From Thermoplasmata archaeon (lineage in GTDB: Archaea > Thermoplasmatota > Thermoplasmata > Lutacidiplasmatales > UBA184): a stretch of DNA of 22,394 bases. The stretch is taken from positions 1-22,394 of the forward strand of contig JAKATE010000014.1 of assembly GCA_021828085.1 (NCBI GenBank). Reading direction: 5' to 3'. Below, in pieces: positions 1 to 6,980 of the stretch (its first letter is position 1; every line of letters begins with the position of its first letter). The position numbers and the translations under genes were made by a program. The notes under the pieces were generated by a model. That model had not been told where the DNA came from and did not search any database. It was given only the letters and a program-made list of their open reading frames with translations.

Positions 1-866
1 AGGTCAGCGGGGCGTTCAACAAGATGGACCGCCAGGAGGTGAACTACTCCGAGAAGCGCTTCAACGAGGTCAAGGAGGAACTCACCAAGCTGTTCAAGGG
101 GATCGGCTACAAGATCCCCGAGCAGGTCACGTTCATCCCCATCTCGGCGTACAAGGACGACAACATCAAGACCAACTCCCCGAACATGCCCTGGTACAAG
201 GGGCCCAACCTGATGGCGGCCCTGAACGCCCTGCAGGTCCCGGAGAAGCCGGTGGACAAGCCGTTGAGGCTGCCCGTGCAGGATGTCTACACCATCACCG
301 GTATCGGCACGGTCCCGGTGGGGCGCGTGGAGACCGGCAAGCTCAAGCCGGGGGACAAGATCGTCTTCATGCCCTCGGGGAAGGGGGGCGAGGTGAAGAG
401 CGTGGAGATGCACCACGAGCAGCTCACCGAGGCGCTTCCCGGGGACAACGTCGGGTTCAACGTCCGGGGCATCGACAAGAACGACATCAAGCGTGGCGAC
501 GTGGCGGGGCCCACCTCGAGCCCTCCGAGCGTCGCCGAGTCGTTCATCGCGCAGATCCAGATCCTGAACCATCCCTCGGTGCTCACCCAGGGATACACCC
601 CCGTCTTCCACTGCCACACCGCCCAGGTCGCCTGCGAGTTCACCGAGCTCCAGAAGCGGTTGGACCCGAAGACCGGCCAGGCCGCCGAGGAGAACCCCCA
701 GACCCTCAAGACCGGGGACGCTGCGATCGTCAAGATCACCCCCAAGAAGCCCCTGGTCGTCGAGAAGTACAAGGAATTCCCGCAGCTCGGGCGCTTCGCC
801 ATCCGCGACATGGGGCAGACCATCGCCGCCGGTGTGGTCATCGACATCAAGAAGCGGAGCGCGTAG
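1..866 (+). CDS. tuf: Translation elongation factor 1-alpha (aEF1A), 5'-truncated by window edge
   Basis: This is the GTPase that delivers aminoacyl-tRNA to the ribosomal A site. The open frame is already running at base 3, so the gene starts upstream. The first visible residues contain the G4 guanine-specificity motif NKMD (codons from base 18), followed by the G5-type segment ISAYKDDN. Domain 2 then begins around PVQDVYTITGIGTVPVGRVETG, and domain 3 runs from about residue 185 of the visible part through GYTPVFHCHTAQVACEF to the stop TAG at 864-866. The missing part is the N-terminal G domain with the P-loop and switch regions. The domain arrangement and NMPWYKGPNL are archaeal/eukaryotic EF1A type rather than bacterial EF-Tu. 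S10 follows after 26 nt, a conserved archaeal pairing that implies co-transcription. Confidence 0.97.
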   Translation, partial: VSGAFNKMDRQEVNYSEKRFNEVKEELTKLFKGIGYKIPEQVTFIPISAYKDDNIKTNSPNMPWYKGPNLMAALNALQVPEKPVDKPLRLPVQDVYTITGIGTVPVGRVETGKLKPGDKIVFMPSGKGGEVKSVEMHHEQLTEALPGDNVGFNVRGIDKNDIKRGDVAGPTSSPPSVAESFIAQIQILNHPSVLTQGYTPVFHCHTAQVACEFTELQKRLDPKTGQAAEENPQTLKTGDAAIVKITPKKPLVVEKYKEFPQLGRFAIRDMGQTIAAGVVIDIKKRSA

Positions 867-892
867 ATCGCGTCCTTCCGCCCGGAGTGACC

Positions 893-1204
893 ATGCCCCA
901 GAAGGCCCGGATCTCCCTGAGCGGCACGGACCCGAAGAAGGTCGACTCGGTCTGCTCCCAGATCCGGGAGATCTCGAGCCGCACCGGGATCGGCATGACC
1001 GGCCCGGTCCCCCTTCCGACGAAGCGGCTCAAGGTCCCGGTCCGCAAGGGCCCGGACGGCGGCGGGTCGAGCACCATCGACCACTGGGAGATGCGCATCC
1101 ACAAGCGCCTGATCGACATCGACGCCGACGAGCGCGCGCTGCGCCAGGTGATGCGCATCCAGGTCCCCGACGGCGTGAACATCGAGATCGTCCTCAAGGC
1201 GTGA
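893..1204 (+). CDS. rps10: 30S ribosomal protein S10 (uS10)
   Basis: Small-subunit protein uS10 of the 30S head, 103 residues, which is normal for the family. Recognisable segments are the N-terminal KARISLSGTD strand, the central loop GPVPLPTKRLKVPVRKGPDG and the C-terminal HKRLIDIDADERALRQVMRI, which are typical of archaeal S10. I chose ATG at 893 because a GGAG element at 884-887 sits at suitable spacing. The alternative in-frame GTG at 887 would overlap that element and add only two residues. The gene lies 26 nt behind EF-1alpha with no promoter-like box between, so it is most likely translated from the same mRNA. The family assignment is secure. Confidence 0.96.
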   Translation: MPQKARISLSGTDPKKVDSVCSQIREISSRTGIGMTGPVPLPTKRLKVPVRKGPDGGGSSTIDHWEMRIHKRLIDIDADERALRQVMRIQVPDGVNIEIVLKA

Positions 1205-1283
1205 GGCCGCGCCCGACCCCCCGCCCCCGCAGGGGCCTCCCCCGGTCAGCCGCTCGCCCCACGTTGGAAGGGGCGAGGCAAAC

Positions 1284-1291
1284 CGAATAAG
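1284..1291 (+). promoter_or_regulatory. TATA-like box for archaetidylserine decarboxylase
   Basis: An AT-rich octamer (CGAATAAG) stands alone in GC-rich intergenic DNA. Its centre lies about 27 nt upstream of the GTG start at 1315, so the mRNA would begin at or next to the start codon (leaderless). Confidence 0.55.
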
Positions 1292-1314
1292 CGCCCTCGG
1301 GGCTGGGCGGTCGC

Positions 1315-1932
1315 GTGCTGACCCGAGCGGGATGGCCGTGGGTGCTCCCCTTCCTGACCGCCGGCGCCCTCCTGGGAGCCTGGGGGGCGTACCGGGGGGG
1401 CCCGGTCTACGCGATCGCCGCCCTCCCCCTCCTCGCCCTGGGGGTCTTCCTCGCCGCCTTCTTCCGGGACCCCGAGCGCACCGGAGGGACCGGGGTCCTC
1501 GCCGCGGCCGACGGTCGTGTGATCGTGGTGAGGGAGGAGGGGGCCCGGGTGCGCATCGGGACGTTCATGAACGTGACCAACGTGCACGTGAACCGGGCGC
1601 CCTACCCGGGCCTGCTCGTCCGGGTCGATGACCGGGGCGGACCGCGCAAGCCGGCCTTCAGCCCGGAGGCGAGCGGCAACGCGCAGAAGCGCTATCTCTT
1701 CGGCACCCCGCTCGGGCTGGTGGAGGTGGTCCAGATCACCGGCATCCTCGCTCGCCGCTGCCGGGCCTTCAAGGGGGCCGGCTCGAGCGTGCGCCGCGCC
1801 GAGCGCTTCGGCATGATCGTCTTCGGTTCCCGGGTGGACGTGGTGCTGCCCTCGCGGGCGGTACGGGTCCGCGTCCGACCGGGCGACCGGGTCCGCGCAG
1901 GGGAGACCCCTCTCGCCGAGGTCCTTCTGTGA
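1315..1932 (+). CDS. psd: Archaetidylserine/phosphatidylserine decarboxylase proenzyme, archaeal type
   Basis: A pyruvoyl-dependent decarboxylase that would convert archaetidylserine to archaetidylethanolamine at the membrane. The 205-residue protein has two N-terminal membrane segments (about 9-26 and 31-49) and then family motifs: FFRDPER (49-55), AADGRV (64-69), FMNVTNVHVNRAP (84-96), NAQKRY (122-127), VQITGILARR (139-148) and FGSR (170-173). Family knowledge places autocatalytic cleavage between Gly171 and Ser172, with Ser172 becoming the pyruvoyl group; this is the GSR variant seen in short archaeal-type enzymes, not bacterial LGST. The GTG start has no Shine-Dalgarno and lies about 27 nt after a TATA-like box, so it is probably leaderless. 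Its TGA overlaps the start of the synthase gene (GTGA), implying translational coupling of the two successive pathway enzymes. Confidence 0.92.
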   Translation: MLTRAGWPWVLPFLTAGALLGAWGAYRGGPVYAIAALPLLALGVFLAAFFRDPERTGGTGVLAAADGRVIVVREEGARVRIGTFMNVTNVHVNRAPYPGLLVRVDDRGGPRKPAFSPEASGNAQKRYLFGTPLGLVEVVQITGILARRCRAFKGAGSSVRRAERFGMIVFGSRVDVVLPSRAVRVRVRPGDRVRAGETPLAEVLL

Positions 1933-2708
1933 GGCCGGGGACCCCCTGGCGGGTGGCCGCCAACCTCGCCACCCTGGGGAATGCGCTCTGCGGGGCCGGG
2001 GCCATCGCCTACGTGCTCCTCGGCAACAAGCTCTTCGCCCTCTTCCTCCTCCTCGCCGGGATGGCCTTCGACGGGCTCGACGGGCTGTTCTCCCGCCGCT
2101 CCTCCCGGTCCGGGGGTGCCCTCGGGAGGATCGCCGACTCGGTGGCCGACGGCCTCACCTTCTGCATCGCCCCGGCGGTGGCGCTCTACTTCGACAACTA
2201 CCCCCGCTCGCTCTGGTCCCCCTGGCAGCCCGTCGCCCTCCTCGTGGCGGTCCTCCTCGCCGCCGTCGGGCTCACCCGCCTCGTCCGCTACACCTCCTCC
2301 GCCTGGCAGGAGGACCACTTCGTCGGTGCCTCCACCCCCCAGAACGCGCTCGTCCTCATGGTCCTGGTCCCGCTCTTCCAGTACCCGGCGTTCGTCGCCT
2401 CCTCCCCTCCTGCGCTCCTGCTCGGGGTCCTCGCCGCCGTCCCGCTCATGCTCCTGCCGGTGCCGTACCCCAAGATGCGTCGCGGGGCGCCGCTACGCCG
2501 GCTGACCGCGGCCCTCAGCGCCTGTGTGGCCTTCTCCCTCGTGGTACTGAACTTCCGCCCCTCGCCCGCGAGCCTCCCCTGGCATCTCGCCGAGGGGGCG
2601 GCCGGGGCGAGCGGGGTCCTCCTCCTCGCCGTCTACATCGCCGGACCGTTCGCCGTGAACTCCCGGCCGCGGGGTCCCGGGCGGCCGGGGGAGCGCTCCC
2701 ATGCCTGA
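1929..2708 (+). CDS. pssA: CDP-alcohol phosphatidyltransferase family; probable archaetidylserine synthase
   Basis: Integral membrane transferase that would join L-serine to CDP-archaeol, supplying the substrate of the decarboxylase encoded just upstream. The 259-residue protein has about six to eight hydrophobic segments. The CDP-alcohol phosphatidyltransferase signature is at residues 51-74: Asp51, Gly52, Arg56, Gly66, Asp70 and Asp74, which bind metal and the CDP group. The residue that is usually Ala in DGxxAR is Ser55 here. Serine as acceptor is inferred from the PssA-like context FDGLDG and from coupling to the decarboxylase; inositol phosphate or glycerol phosphate enzymes share the signature. 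Start is GTG at 1929, overlapping the upstream stop by four bases. The 3' end overlaps mptD by eight bases, so this is a tight operon. Confidence 0.88.
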   Translation: MRPGTPWRVAANLATLGNALCGAGAIAYVLLGNKLFALFLLLAGMAFDGLDGLFSRRSSRSGGALGRIADSVADGLTFCIAPAVALYFDNYPRSLWSPWQPVALLVAVLLAAVGLTRLVRYTSSAWQEDHFVGASTPQNALVLMVLVPLFQYPAFVASSPPALLLGVLAAVPLMLLPVPYPKMRRGAPLRRLTAALSACVAFSLVVLNFRPSPASLPWHLAEGAAGASGVLLLAVYIAGPFAVNSRPRGPGRPGERSHA

Positions 2709-3183
2709 GCGGACCGGTCCGCAGCCGGCCCGTTCCCCCACGGACCGGGAGCAGGCGATCTTCGAGGCGGGGATCAAGCTGGGGGGCGTCTTCCACCAGT
2801 TCATCGGGACCCCCGTGGCGGCCCGGACCGCCCGGGGGCTCGCGCGCACCATCGAGCGGGCGGTCGCGCTCCAGCCGTTCGTCCGGAAGGTCCGGGTCGA
2901 GGTCCGGCCGGAGCTCGGGCCCCCCACCGGGACGGGCCGGTACGGCTATGGCTACCTCGCCGCCGAGATGCTCCGCGTGGAGGTCGAGGTGAGCGTGGGC
3001 GGGAGCCGGGTCACCGCGCGCCTGCGCTTCCGCGAGGAGCTGCGCTACCCGCTCATGGAGATCGTGACCGGCCACCGCCGGCGCTCCCCCGCGGCCCGCC
3101 GTCGTCAGGGACGGGGAGGAGCCGGCCTCGCGGGCCCCCGGGCTCCCTCCCGGCGTGACCGCCTCCGCGAAGGCGAAAGTTAA
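2701..3183 (+). CDS. mptD: Dihydroneopterin aldolase, archaeal MptD family
   Basis: The archaeal-type dihydroneopterin aldolase cleaves 7,8-dihydroneopterin to 6-hydroxymethyl-dihydropterin and glycolaldehyde, a step toward methanopterin or folate-type C1 carriers. The family block EAGIKLGGVFHQFIGTPV is at residues 21-38, followed by IERAVALQPFVRKVRVEV and the C-terminal REELRYPLMEIV (112-122). These match the MptD family as I recall it from methanogens, not bacterial FolB. The domain ends near residue 123; the remaining 37 residues are Arg/Gly/Pro-rich and look like an unstructured tail. ATG at 2701 overlaps the synthase stop by eight bases. The stop codon is embedded in the TATA-like box of the next gene. 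Confidence 0.82.
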   Translation: MPERTGPQPARSPTDREQAIFEAGIKLGGVFHQFIGTPVAARTARGLARTIERAVALQPFVRKVRVEVRPELGPPTGTGRYGYGYLAAEMLRVEVEVSVGGSRVTARLRFREELRYPLMEIVTGHRRRSPAARRRQGRGGAGLAGPRAPSRRDRLREGES

Positions 3184-3184
3184 G
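3176..3184 (+). promoter_or_regulatory. TATA-like box for the helical hypothetical protein
   Basis: AAAGTTAAG at the very end of mptD. Its centre is about 27 nt before the GTG at 3208. The same AGTTAAG core recurs in front of the S13 gene (9783-9789). Confidence 0.5.
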
Positions 3185-3207
3185 TCCCCGTTCCCCTCCC
3201 GCCGGGC

Positions 3208-3774
3208 GTGCCGGAGGCCGCCGACCTCATCCACACCGCCCGACGTCTCGTCCTGGACGTCGAGCACGCGGAGGCGCTGGCGCAGCGCATCACCTCGGCC
3301 GCGGTGAGCTTGTACGACCCCCACGACCTCCAGCGACGCAAGCTGGCGTTGCGCGTGGAGGGGGTGGGGGAGTCCTTCCTCGGGCTCCTCGAGGACCCGC
3401 TGCTCGCCTTGGACGAGCGTCTCCAGGGGGCGGAGCTCTGGACCGGGCCGATCGAAGCCGTGCGCGCCTCCGGTCAGCAGCTGCTGGACCTGGGGGACCG
3501 GATGGTCCGTCAGTCCGACGAGCTCACCGAGGTGGCGGAGGAGGCCCGACGCCTCCGGCCCTCGCTCCGCGAGCCCGCCCGTCTGGTGGGGGAGCTCTCC
3601 AGCGAGCTCCGGGGCCACGGTGTGACCCTCTCCGGGATCGGCGAGCGGCTACGCACCCTGCCGGAGACGGAGCTCGGGCGGTTCCGCCACGCGCTCGCCC
3701 GCTCCACGGCGTCCTCCTCGAATCCCACGGGGGAGCCCGGGGCCGCCGGTCAGCGCTCTTCCGGGGGCAGGTAG
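3208..3774 (+). CDS. Hypothetical alpha-helical/coiled-coil protein
   Basis: I do not recognise a family. The 188-residue product is soluble, without membrane segments or Cys, and almost entirely helix-forming. Stretches rich in Leu, Glu and Arg with heptad-like spacing cover about residues 5-30 and 75-165 (for example DRMVRQSDELTEVAEEARRL). The last 25 residues are Ser/Gly-rich and disordered. Third codon positions are strongly G/C, as in neighbouring genes, which supports real coding. GTG at 3208 lies about 27 nt after a TATA-like box and has no clear Shine-Dalgarno, so leaderless initiation is likely. The 3' end overlaps the end of citrate synthase on the other strand by 25 bp. A structural or partner-binding role is possible, but nothing specific can be inferred. 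Confidence 0.68.
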   Translation: MPEAADLIHTARRLVLDVEHAEALAQRITSAAVSLYDPHDLQRRKLALRVEGVGESFLGLLEDPLLALDERLQGAELWTGPIEAVRASGQQLLDLGDRMVRQSDELTEVAEEARRLRPSLREPARLVGELSSELRGHGVTLSGIGERLRTLPETELGRFRHALARSTASSSNPTGEPGAAGQRSSGGR

Positions 3775-4874
3775 GTCAGGTCCGTCGGCCCGGTGTACTT
3801 CGCGGTCGGTCGGATGAGCCGGTTGTCGGAGTACTCCTCGAGGACGTGCGCGGTCCAGCCGGCCACCCGGCTCGCGGCGAAGAGCGGCGTGAACAGATCC
3901 TTGGGGACCCCCAGGGCACGGTAGCAGGTGCCGCTGTAGAGGTCCACGTTGGGGTAGAGGCCCTTCTCCCGGTGGACCACCTCCTCCACCTTGCCGAGGA
4001 TCTCGACGGGAGTGAGGTCTCCGCGCTCCTTGCACAGGGCGCGGGCGTACTCGCGCAGGATGGTGGCCCGGGGGTCCTCCACCTTGTAGACGCGGTGGCC
4101 GAAACCCATGATCTTCTCGTGCCGATGGAGCTTGCCGACGACCACGCTCTCCGCCCGGTCGGGGCTCCCCACCTCCTCGAGGAGGTCCATGACGCGCTCA
4201 TTGGCCCCTCCGTGGAGCGGCCCCTTGAGCGTGCCCACGGCGCTCGTGACCGCGGAGTAGAGGTCCGACAGCGTGCTGGCCGTCACGCGCGCCGCGAAGG
4301 TGGAGGCGTTGAGCTCATGGTCGGCGTGCAGGATGAGCGCCACGTCCAGCACGTGCGCGTCGGTGAGCGGGGGAAGGCGCCCGGTGAGCATGTAGAGCAG
4401 GTTGGAGGCGTGGTTGAGGTCCTCCCGGGGGGTCACCGGCGGCTCGCCCTGGCGGATCCGGTGGTAGGCTGTGATCAGGGTGGGGAGCACGGCGGTCAGC
4501 CGCAAGGCTCCGCCGATGGTGTTGCGCGGCTGCTTGAGCTCCTCCGGCTCGAAGGAGCTCAGCGCGCTCACCCCGGTGCGCAGCGCCTCCATGGGGCTCG
4601 CGCCCGGCGAGAGGGATTCGAGCACCCGGAGGACCTGCGGGGGGAGCGTCCTCAGCGAGGCGAGGCGGCGGGAGAGCTCCTGGAGCTCGCTCGGCCGGGG
4701 GAGCCGGCCGTACCAGAGCAGATAGGCGGTCTCCTCGAAGCTCGATCGGCGGGCCAGGTCCCGGATGTCATAGCCGCGGTAGATGAGCCGGCCCTGCCGT
4801 CCGTCGATGAACGCGATCGACGAGGAGGTGACCACGACGTCCTCGAGGCCCCGGGGAATGGCTGCCTCTTGCAT
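3750..4874 (-). CDS. gltA: Citrate synthase
   Basis: Condenses oxaloacetate and acetyl-CoA to citrate at the entry of the TCA cycle; a 2-methylcitrate synthase cannot be excluded by sequence alone. The 374-residue length matches the short archaeal/Gram-positive type I enzymes. Motifs are HADHELNASTFAAR (183-196), GPLHGGANE (218-226), MGFGHRVYKVEDPRA (256-270) and the terminal NVDLYSG plus LFAASRVAGW (309-340). The expected catalytic triad is His221, His260 and Asp311, all present. The N-terminal GLEDVVVTSSSIAFIDGRQGRLIYRGY is typical. I chose ATG at 4874 because the longer open frame upstream is only a shadow of the preceding gene. It follows the MFS gene after 23 nt and is probably co-transcribed with it; a weak box CCTAATCC over the MFS stop may add a promoter. 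Confidence 0.96.
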   Translation of the reverse strand: MQEAAIPRGLEDVVVTSSSIAFIDGRQGRLIYRGYDIRDLARRSSFEETAYLLWYGRLPRPSELQELSRRLASLRTLPPQVLRVLESLSPGASPMEALRTGVSALSSFEPEELKQPRNTIGGALRLTAVLPTLITAYHRIRQGEPPVTPREDLNHASNLLYMLTGRLPPLTDAHVLDVALILHADHELNASTFAARVTASTLSDLYSAVTSAVGTLKGPLHGGANERVMDLLEEVGSPDRAESVVVGKLHRHEKIMGFGHRVYKVEDPRATILREYARALCKERGDLTPVEILGKVEEVVHREKGLYPNVDLYSGTCYRALGVPKDLFTPLFAASRVAGWTAHVLEEYSDNRLIRPTAKYTGPTDLTYLPPEER

Positions 4875-4897
4875 GGGTGGGGCGAGCGACCGAAGGA

Positions 4898-6244
4898 TTA
4901 GGAGCCTTTCTGCTCCGGCCGGGCGTGGTGGCTTCGCCAGGCGTTGCGGGCGGCGTGCCAGACCGGCACCGAGGCGGCCATCACGAGGAGCGAGAGGGTG
5001 AAGGTGACCCCGAAGCCGAAGTGGGCAGAGAGGACACCGGAGAGGGCAGCCCCGAGGACGGCGGCCATCCCTCCCAGGGCGCTGCTGAACCCCAGGAGAC
5101 CGCCCGCCCCCTGCCGGCGGACGGAGCGGAAGAGCAGCAGGCTCGACGACGTCCCGTAGAGGGCCACGGCCCCTCCCAGGAGGCCGAAGATGAGCAGGTT
5201 GGCGCTGAGCGCCCCGCCGGCGAGCAGGAGCCCCGCCGGCACGAAGGCGAGCCCCGCCGTGGCGGCGTAGCCGACCGCCCGCACGCCCGTGGCGGCGACG
5301 ACTGCCCGCTCCCCCCCGTCCCGCTCGCAGGCGGTCCCGCTGAACGGATAGACCACGGCCTGGGCGCCGCTGTTGGAGAGGTTGACCAGGAAGATCCCGG
5401 CGCTGGTGAGGCCGGCCACCCGCAGGTAGGGGATGTACGAGGTGTTGAACAGGTTCGAGGCGACGTTGAACAGGAAGACCGCGGCGAGCACGAGGGGGAT
5501 CTCGTGGGTCGCCTCCTCGCGGAGCCAGTGCCGCAGCCGCGGGAGGAAGGGGCGCTTCAGCCGGCGCGGGAAGAAGGGGATGAAGCTGGAGAGCCGGGCC
5601 GCGAAGCTCTCCGGGTGGCGCAGGATCTCCCGGCGCGCGAAACGGCGAGGGGGGTCCCGGATGAACAGGGCCGTACCCAGGGCCCCCGCCGCGGAGAGGG
5701 AGGCGGCGAGGTAGAGGAAGTCGAACAGCCCGCGGGTCCCGGGGAGGACGAGCAGCCAGAAGAACCCGAGGACCAGCCCCGCCACGCCGCCGAGGGTGCT
5801 GAGCTCCTGGAAGGAGGCGAAGGCCACGGGGCGGTCCTCGGGGGTGAAGCGCTCGAGGATGAGCAGGTTCGAGGCCGCGGCGCTCGAGGGAGCGACCAGG
5901 CCGTAGGCGGTGTAGACCACCAGGAGCTCGGCGAGCCCCGCCCCCTGGGCGAGGACGAAGAAGAGGAGGGCGAAGCCTGCGAAGTTGATCAGCAGGAGGG
6001 GGGCGCGCATCTGCAGCCGGTCGCAGATGACGCCCCAGAGCAGGGCCGCGGGGATGAGCGCCGAATTGTACAGCGTCGAGGCCAGCGCCACCTCGGTCAC
6101 GCCGGCATGGAGCGCGACCAGGATGAGCAGGGGAAGGACCACGCCGAAGGCGGTGGTGGCGGCCTGGACGGGGAGGAAGACGAGCAGCCACGGCGCGGCC
6201 ATGAGGCGCTTGGGGAAGCGCGGGCCGGGCGGACCGTTCACCAC
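4898..6244 (-). CDS. MFS-type multi-pass membrane protein
   Basis: Probable secondary transporter of unknown substrate. From GTG 6244 the protein is about 448 residues with 11-12 hydrophobic helices in two halves. They are joined by a basic loop (RDPPRRFARREILRHPESFAARLSSFIPFFPRRLKRPFLPRLRHW) typical of the central MFS loop. The segment after helix 2, CDRLQMRAPLLL, resembles the MFS motif A region. The open frame extends to ATG 6313, but a TATA-like box (6268-6276) lies inside that extension. The two adjacent GTG codons at 6244 and 6241 are about 27 nt downstream of it, so leaderless initiation there is the better fit; ATG 6202 is a further option. It is followed after 23 nt by citrate synthase, which hints at an organic acid or related substrate, but that is only inference. 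Confidence 0.8.
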   Translation of the reverse strand: MVNGPPGPRFPKRLMAAPWLLVFLPVQAATTAFGVVLPLLILVALHAGVTEVALASTLYNSALIPAALLWGVICDRLQMRAPLLLINFAGFALLFFVLAQGAGLAELLVVYTAYGLVAPSSAAASNLLILERFTPEDRPVAFASFQELSTLGGVAGLVLGFFWLLVLPGTRGLFDFLYLAASLSAAGALGTALFIRDPPRRFARREILRHPESFAARLSSFIPFFPRRLKRPFLPRLRHWLREEATHEIPLVLAAVFLFNVASNLFNTSYIPYLRVAGLTSAGIFLVNLSNSGAQAVVYPFSGTACERDGGERAVVAATGVRAVGYAATAGLAFVPAGLLLAGGALSANLLIFGLLGGAVALYGTSSSLLLFRSVRRQGAGGLLGFSSALGGMAAVLGAALSGVLSAHFGFGVTFTLSLLVMAASVPVWHAARNAWRSHHARPEQKGS

Positions 6245-6267
6245 GGCGAGTCCGGACCCCCGACGGG

Positions 6268-6276
6268 CTACATAAC
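6268..6276 (-). promoter_or_regulatory. TATA-like box for the MFS/citrate synthase operon
   Basis: Read on the minus strand this is GTTATGTAG, centred about 27 nt before GTG 6244. It decides the start of the MFS gene, because the upstream ATG at 6313 would lie before the predicted transcript start. Confidence 0.5.
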
Positions 6277-6356
6277 GGGAGGGCTGCTTCGGAACCCCCG
6301 GCCCGAGGCTCACCGGTCCGCCGCTCTCTCGGAGGGGTGGCCCTTCGGAAAGAACG

Positions 6357-6365
6357 TTTTATAAA
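6357..6365 (+). promoter_or_regulatory. Strong TATA box for the Lrp-type RAM domain gene
   Basis: TTTTATAAA preceded by A/G-rich bases; it is among the best archaeal TATA boxes in the window. The predicted transcript start is near 6388, giving a leader of about 14 nt that contains AGGTG (6389-6393) before GTG 6402. Confidence 0.7.
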
Positions 6366-6401
6366 GAGGAGACCTTTAGCGCGCCCTCAGGTGCATCACC
6401 G

Positions 6402-6635
6402 GTGGCGATTGGGTTTGTCCTGATCAGCACCGCGCCAGCGAAGGAGCACGAGGTGTATTCCGAGCTCCTCCGGGTGAAGGAGATCGTGGAGCTCCATCCG
6501 CTCTTCGGTGAGTACGACCTCATCGCCAAGGTGGAGGCCCCGGACTTCAACGCCCTGGGTCAGGTCGTCGTCGACCGGATCCGCTCCGTCGCTGGGGTGC
6601 TCGACACCAAGACCCTGACTGGGATCAAGTTCTGA
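6402..6635 (+). CDS. Stand-alone Lrp/AsnC effector-binding (RAM) domain protein
   Basis: The 77-residue protein is just the C-terminal alpha-beta ligand-binding and oligomerisation domain of Lrp/AsnC regulators, with no DNA-binding helix-turn-helix. The pattern is clear: first strand FVLISTAPAKEHEVYSELLR (5-24), then EIVELHPLFGEYDLIAKVEAPD (27-48) and the closing GVLDTKTLTGIKF (65-77). Such single-domain proteins are common in archaea and are thought to bind amino acids or small ligands and to modify full-length Lrp partners; the ligand here is unknown. It starts with GTG after a short leader with an AGGTG element. A small membrane protein follows after 18 nt behind a strong Shine-Dalgarno, so both are likely on one transcript. 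Confidence 0.9.
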   Translation: MAIGFVLISTAPAKEHEVYSELLRVKEIVELHPLFGEYDLIAKVEAPDFNALGQVVVDRIRSVAGVLDTKTLTGIKF

Positions 6636-6653
6636 AAAGGAGAGGAGAGAAAA

Positions 6654-6950
6654 ATGTCGTTGGTCATCTCGGCGGTCGCCTTTGTGACGATCTTGCTGCT
6701 GCTCTTCGGCCTCTTTTTGCTCCTGGCCGGGGTCTTCACCGCCTACTTCGGTTCGGGGAAGAGCCGCGGGATCGGCGTCGTGCTCCTCGTGGTGGGCCTC
6801 GTCGTCGGGATCCTGGCCGGTTACTGGTACCACCTCTCGGCGGGCGGGTTCTTCTCGTTCCTCTTCCTGGTCTTCCTCGTCCTCGTGGCGGCGGTCATCG
6901 GAGCGCTGGCGGCGGTCGGCGTCTTCCTGGTCGCCATCATGAAGTCGTAG
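6654..6950 (+). CDS. Small three-helix membrane protein, unknown function
   Basis: 98 residues, almost entirely hydrophobic. Three predicted membrane helices lie at about 5-32, 38-58 and 66-95, separated by short loops (GSGKSRG and YWYHLSAGG). There is no signal of a known enzyme or transporter family. A purine-rich Shine-Dalgarno region (6636-6651, with GGAGAGGAGAG) directly precedes ATG 6654, one of the strongest in the window and suited to an internal cistron. It is probably co-transcribed with the RAM-domain gene upstream; whether the two proteins interact is unknown. Confidence 0.75.
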   Translation: MSLVISAVAFVTILLLLFGLFLLLAGVFTAYFGSGKSRGIGVVLLVVGLVVGILAGYWYHLSAGGFFSFLFLVFLVLVAAVIGALAAVGVFLVAIMKS

Positions 6951-6980
6951 GGCCGGAAACCCCCCGACCCTCCCCCGGCG

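Noticed and set aside
2515..3618. Minus-strand 367-codon frame over mptD and the helical protein
   Set aside because: No recognisable domain, opposite to mptD, and composition typical of a shadow frame.
4875..6191. N-terminal extension of the citrate synthase frame by about 440 residues
   Set aside because: The extension is Arg/Pro/Gly-rich shadow of the MFS gene; the enzyme has its canonical N-terminus at ATG 4874.
6245..6313. ATG 6313 as start of the MFS protein
   Set aside because: The only TATA-like box lies downstream of it, and the added 23 residues show no conservation-like features; GTG 6244/6241 fits better, though this is not certain.
4877..6364. Long plus-strand open frame (495 codons) over the MFS gene
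   Set aside because: Its translation is Gly/Glu/Arg/Pro-rich with no fold, and it is antisense to a clear membrane protein; this is a GC-rich shadow frame.
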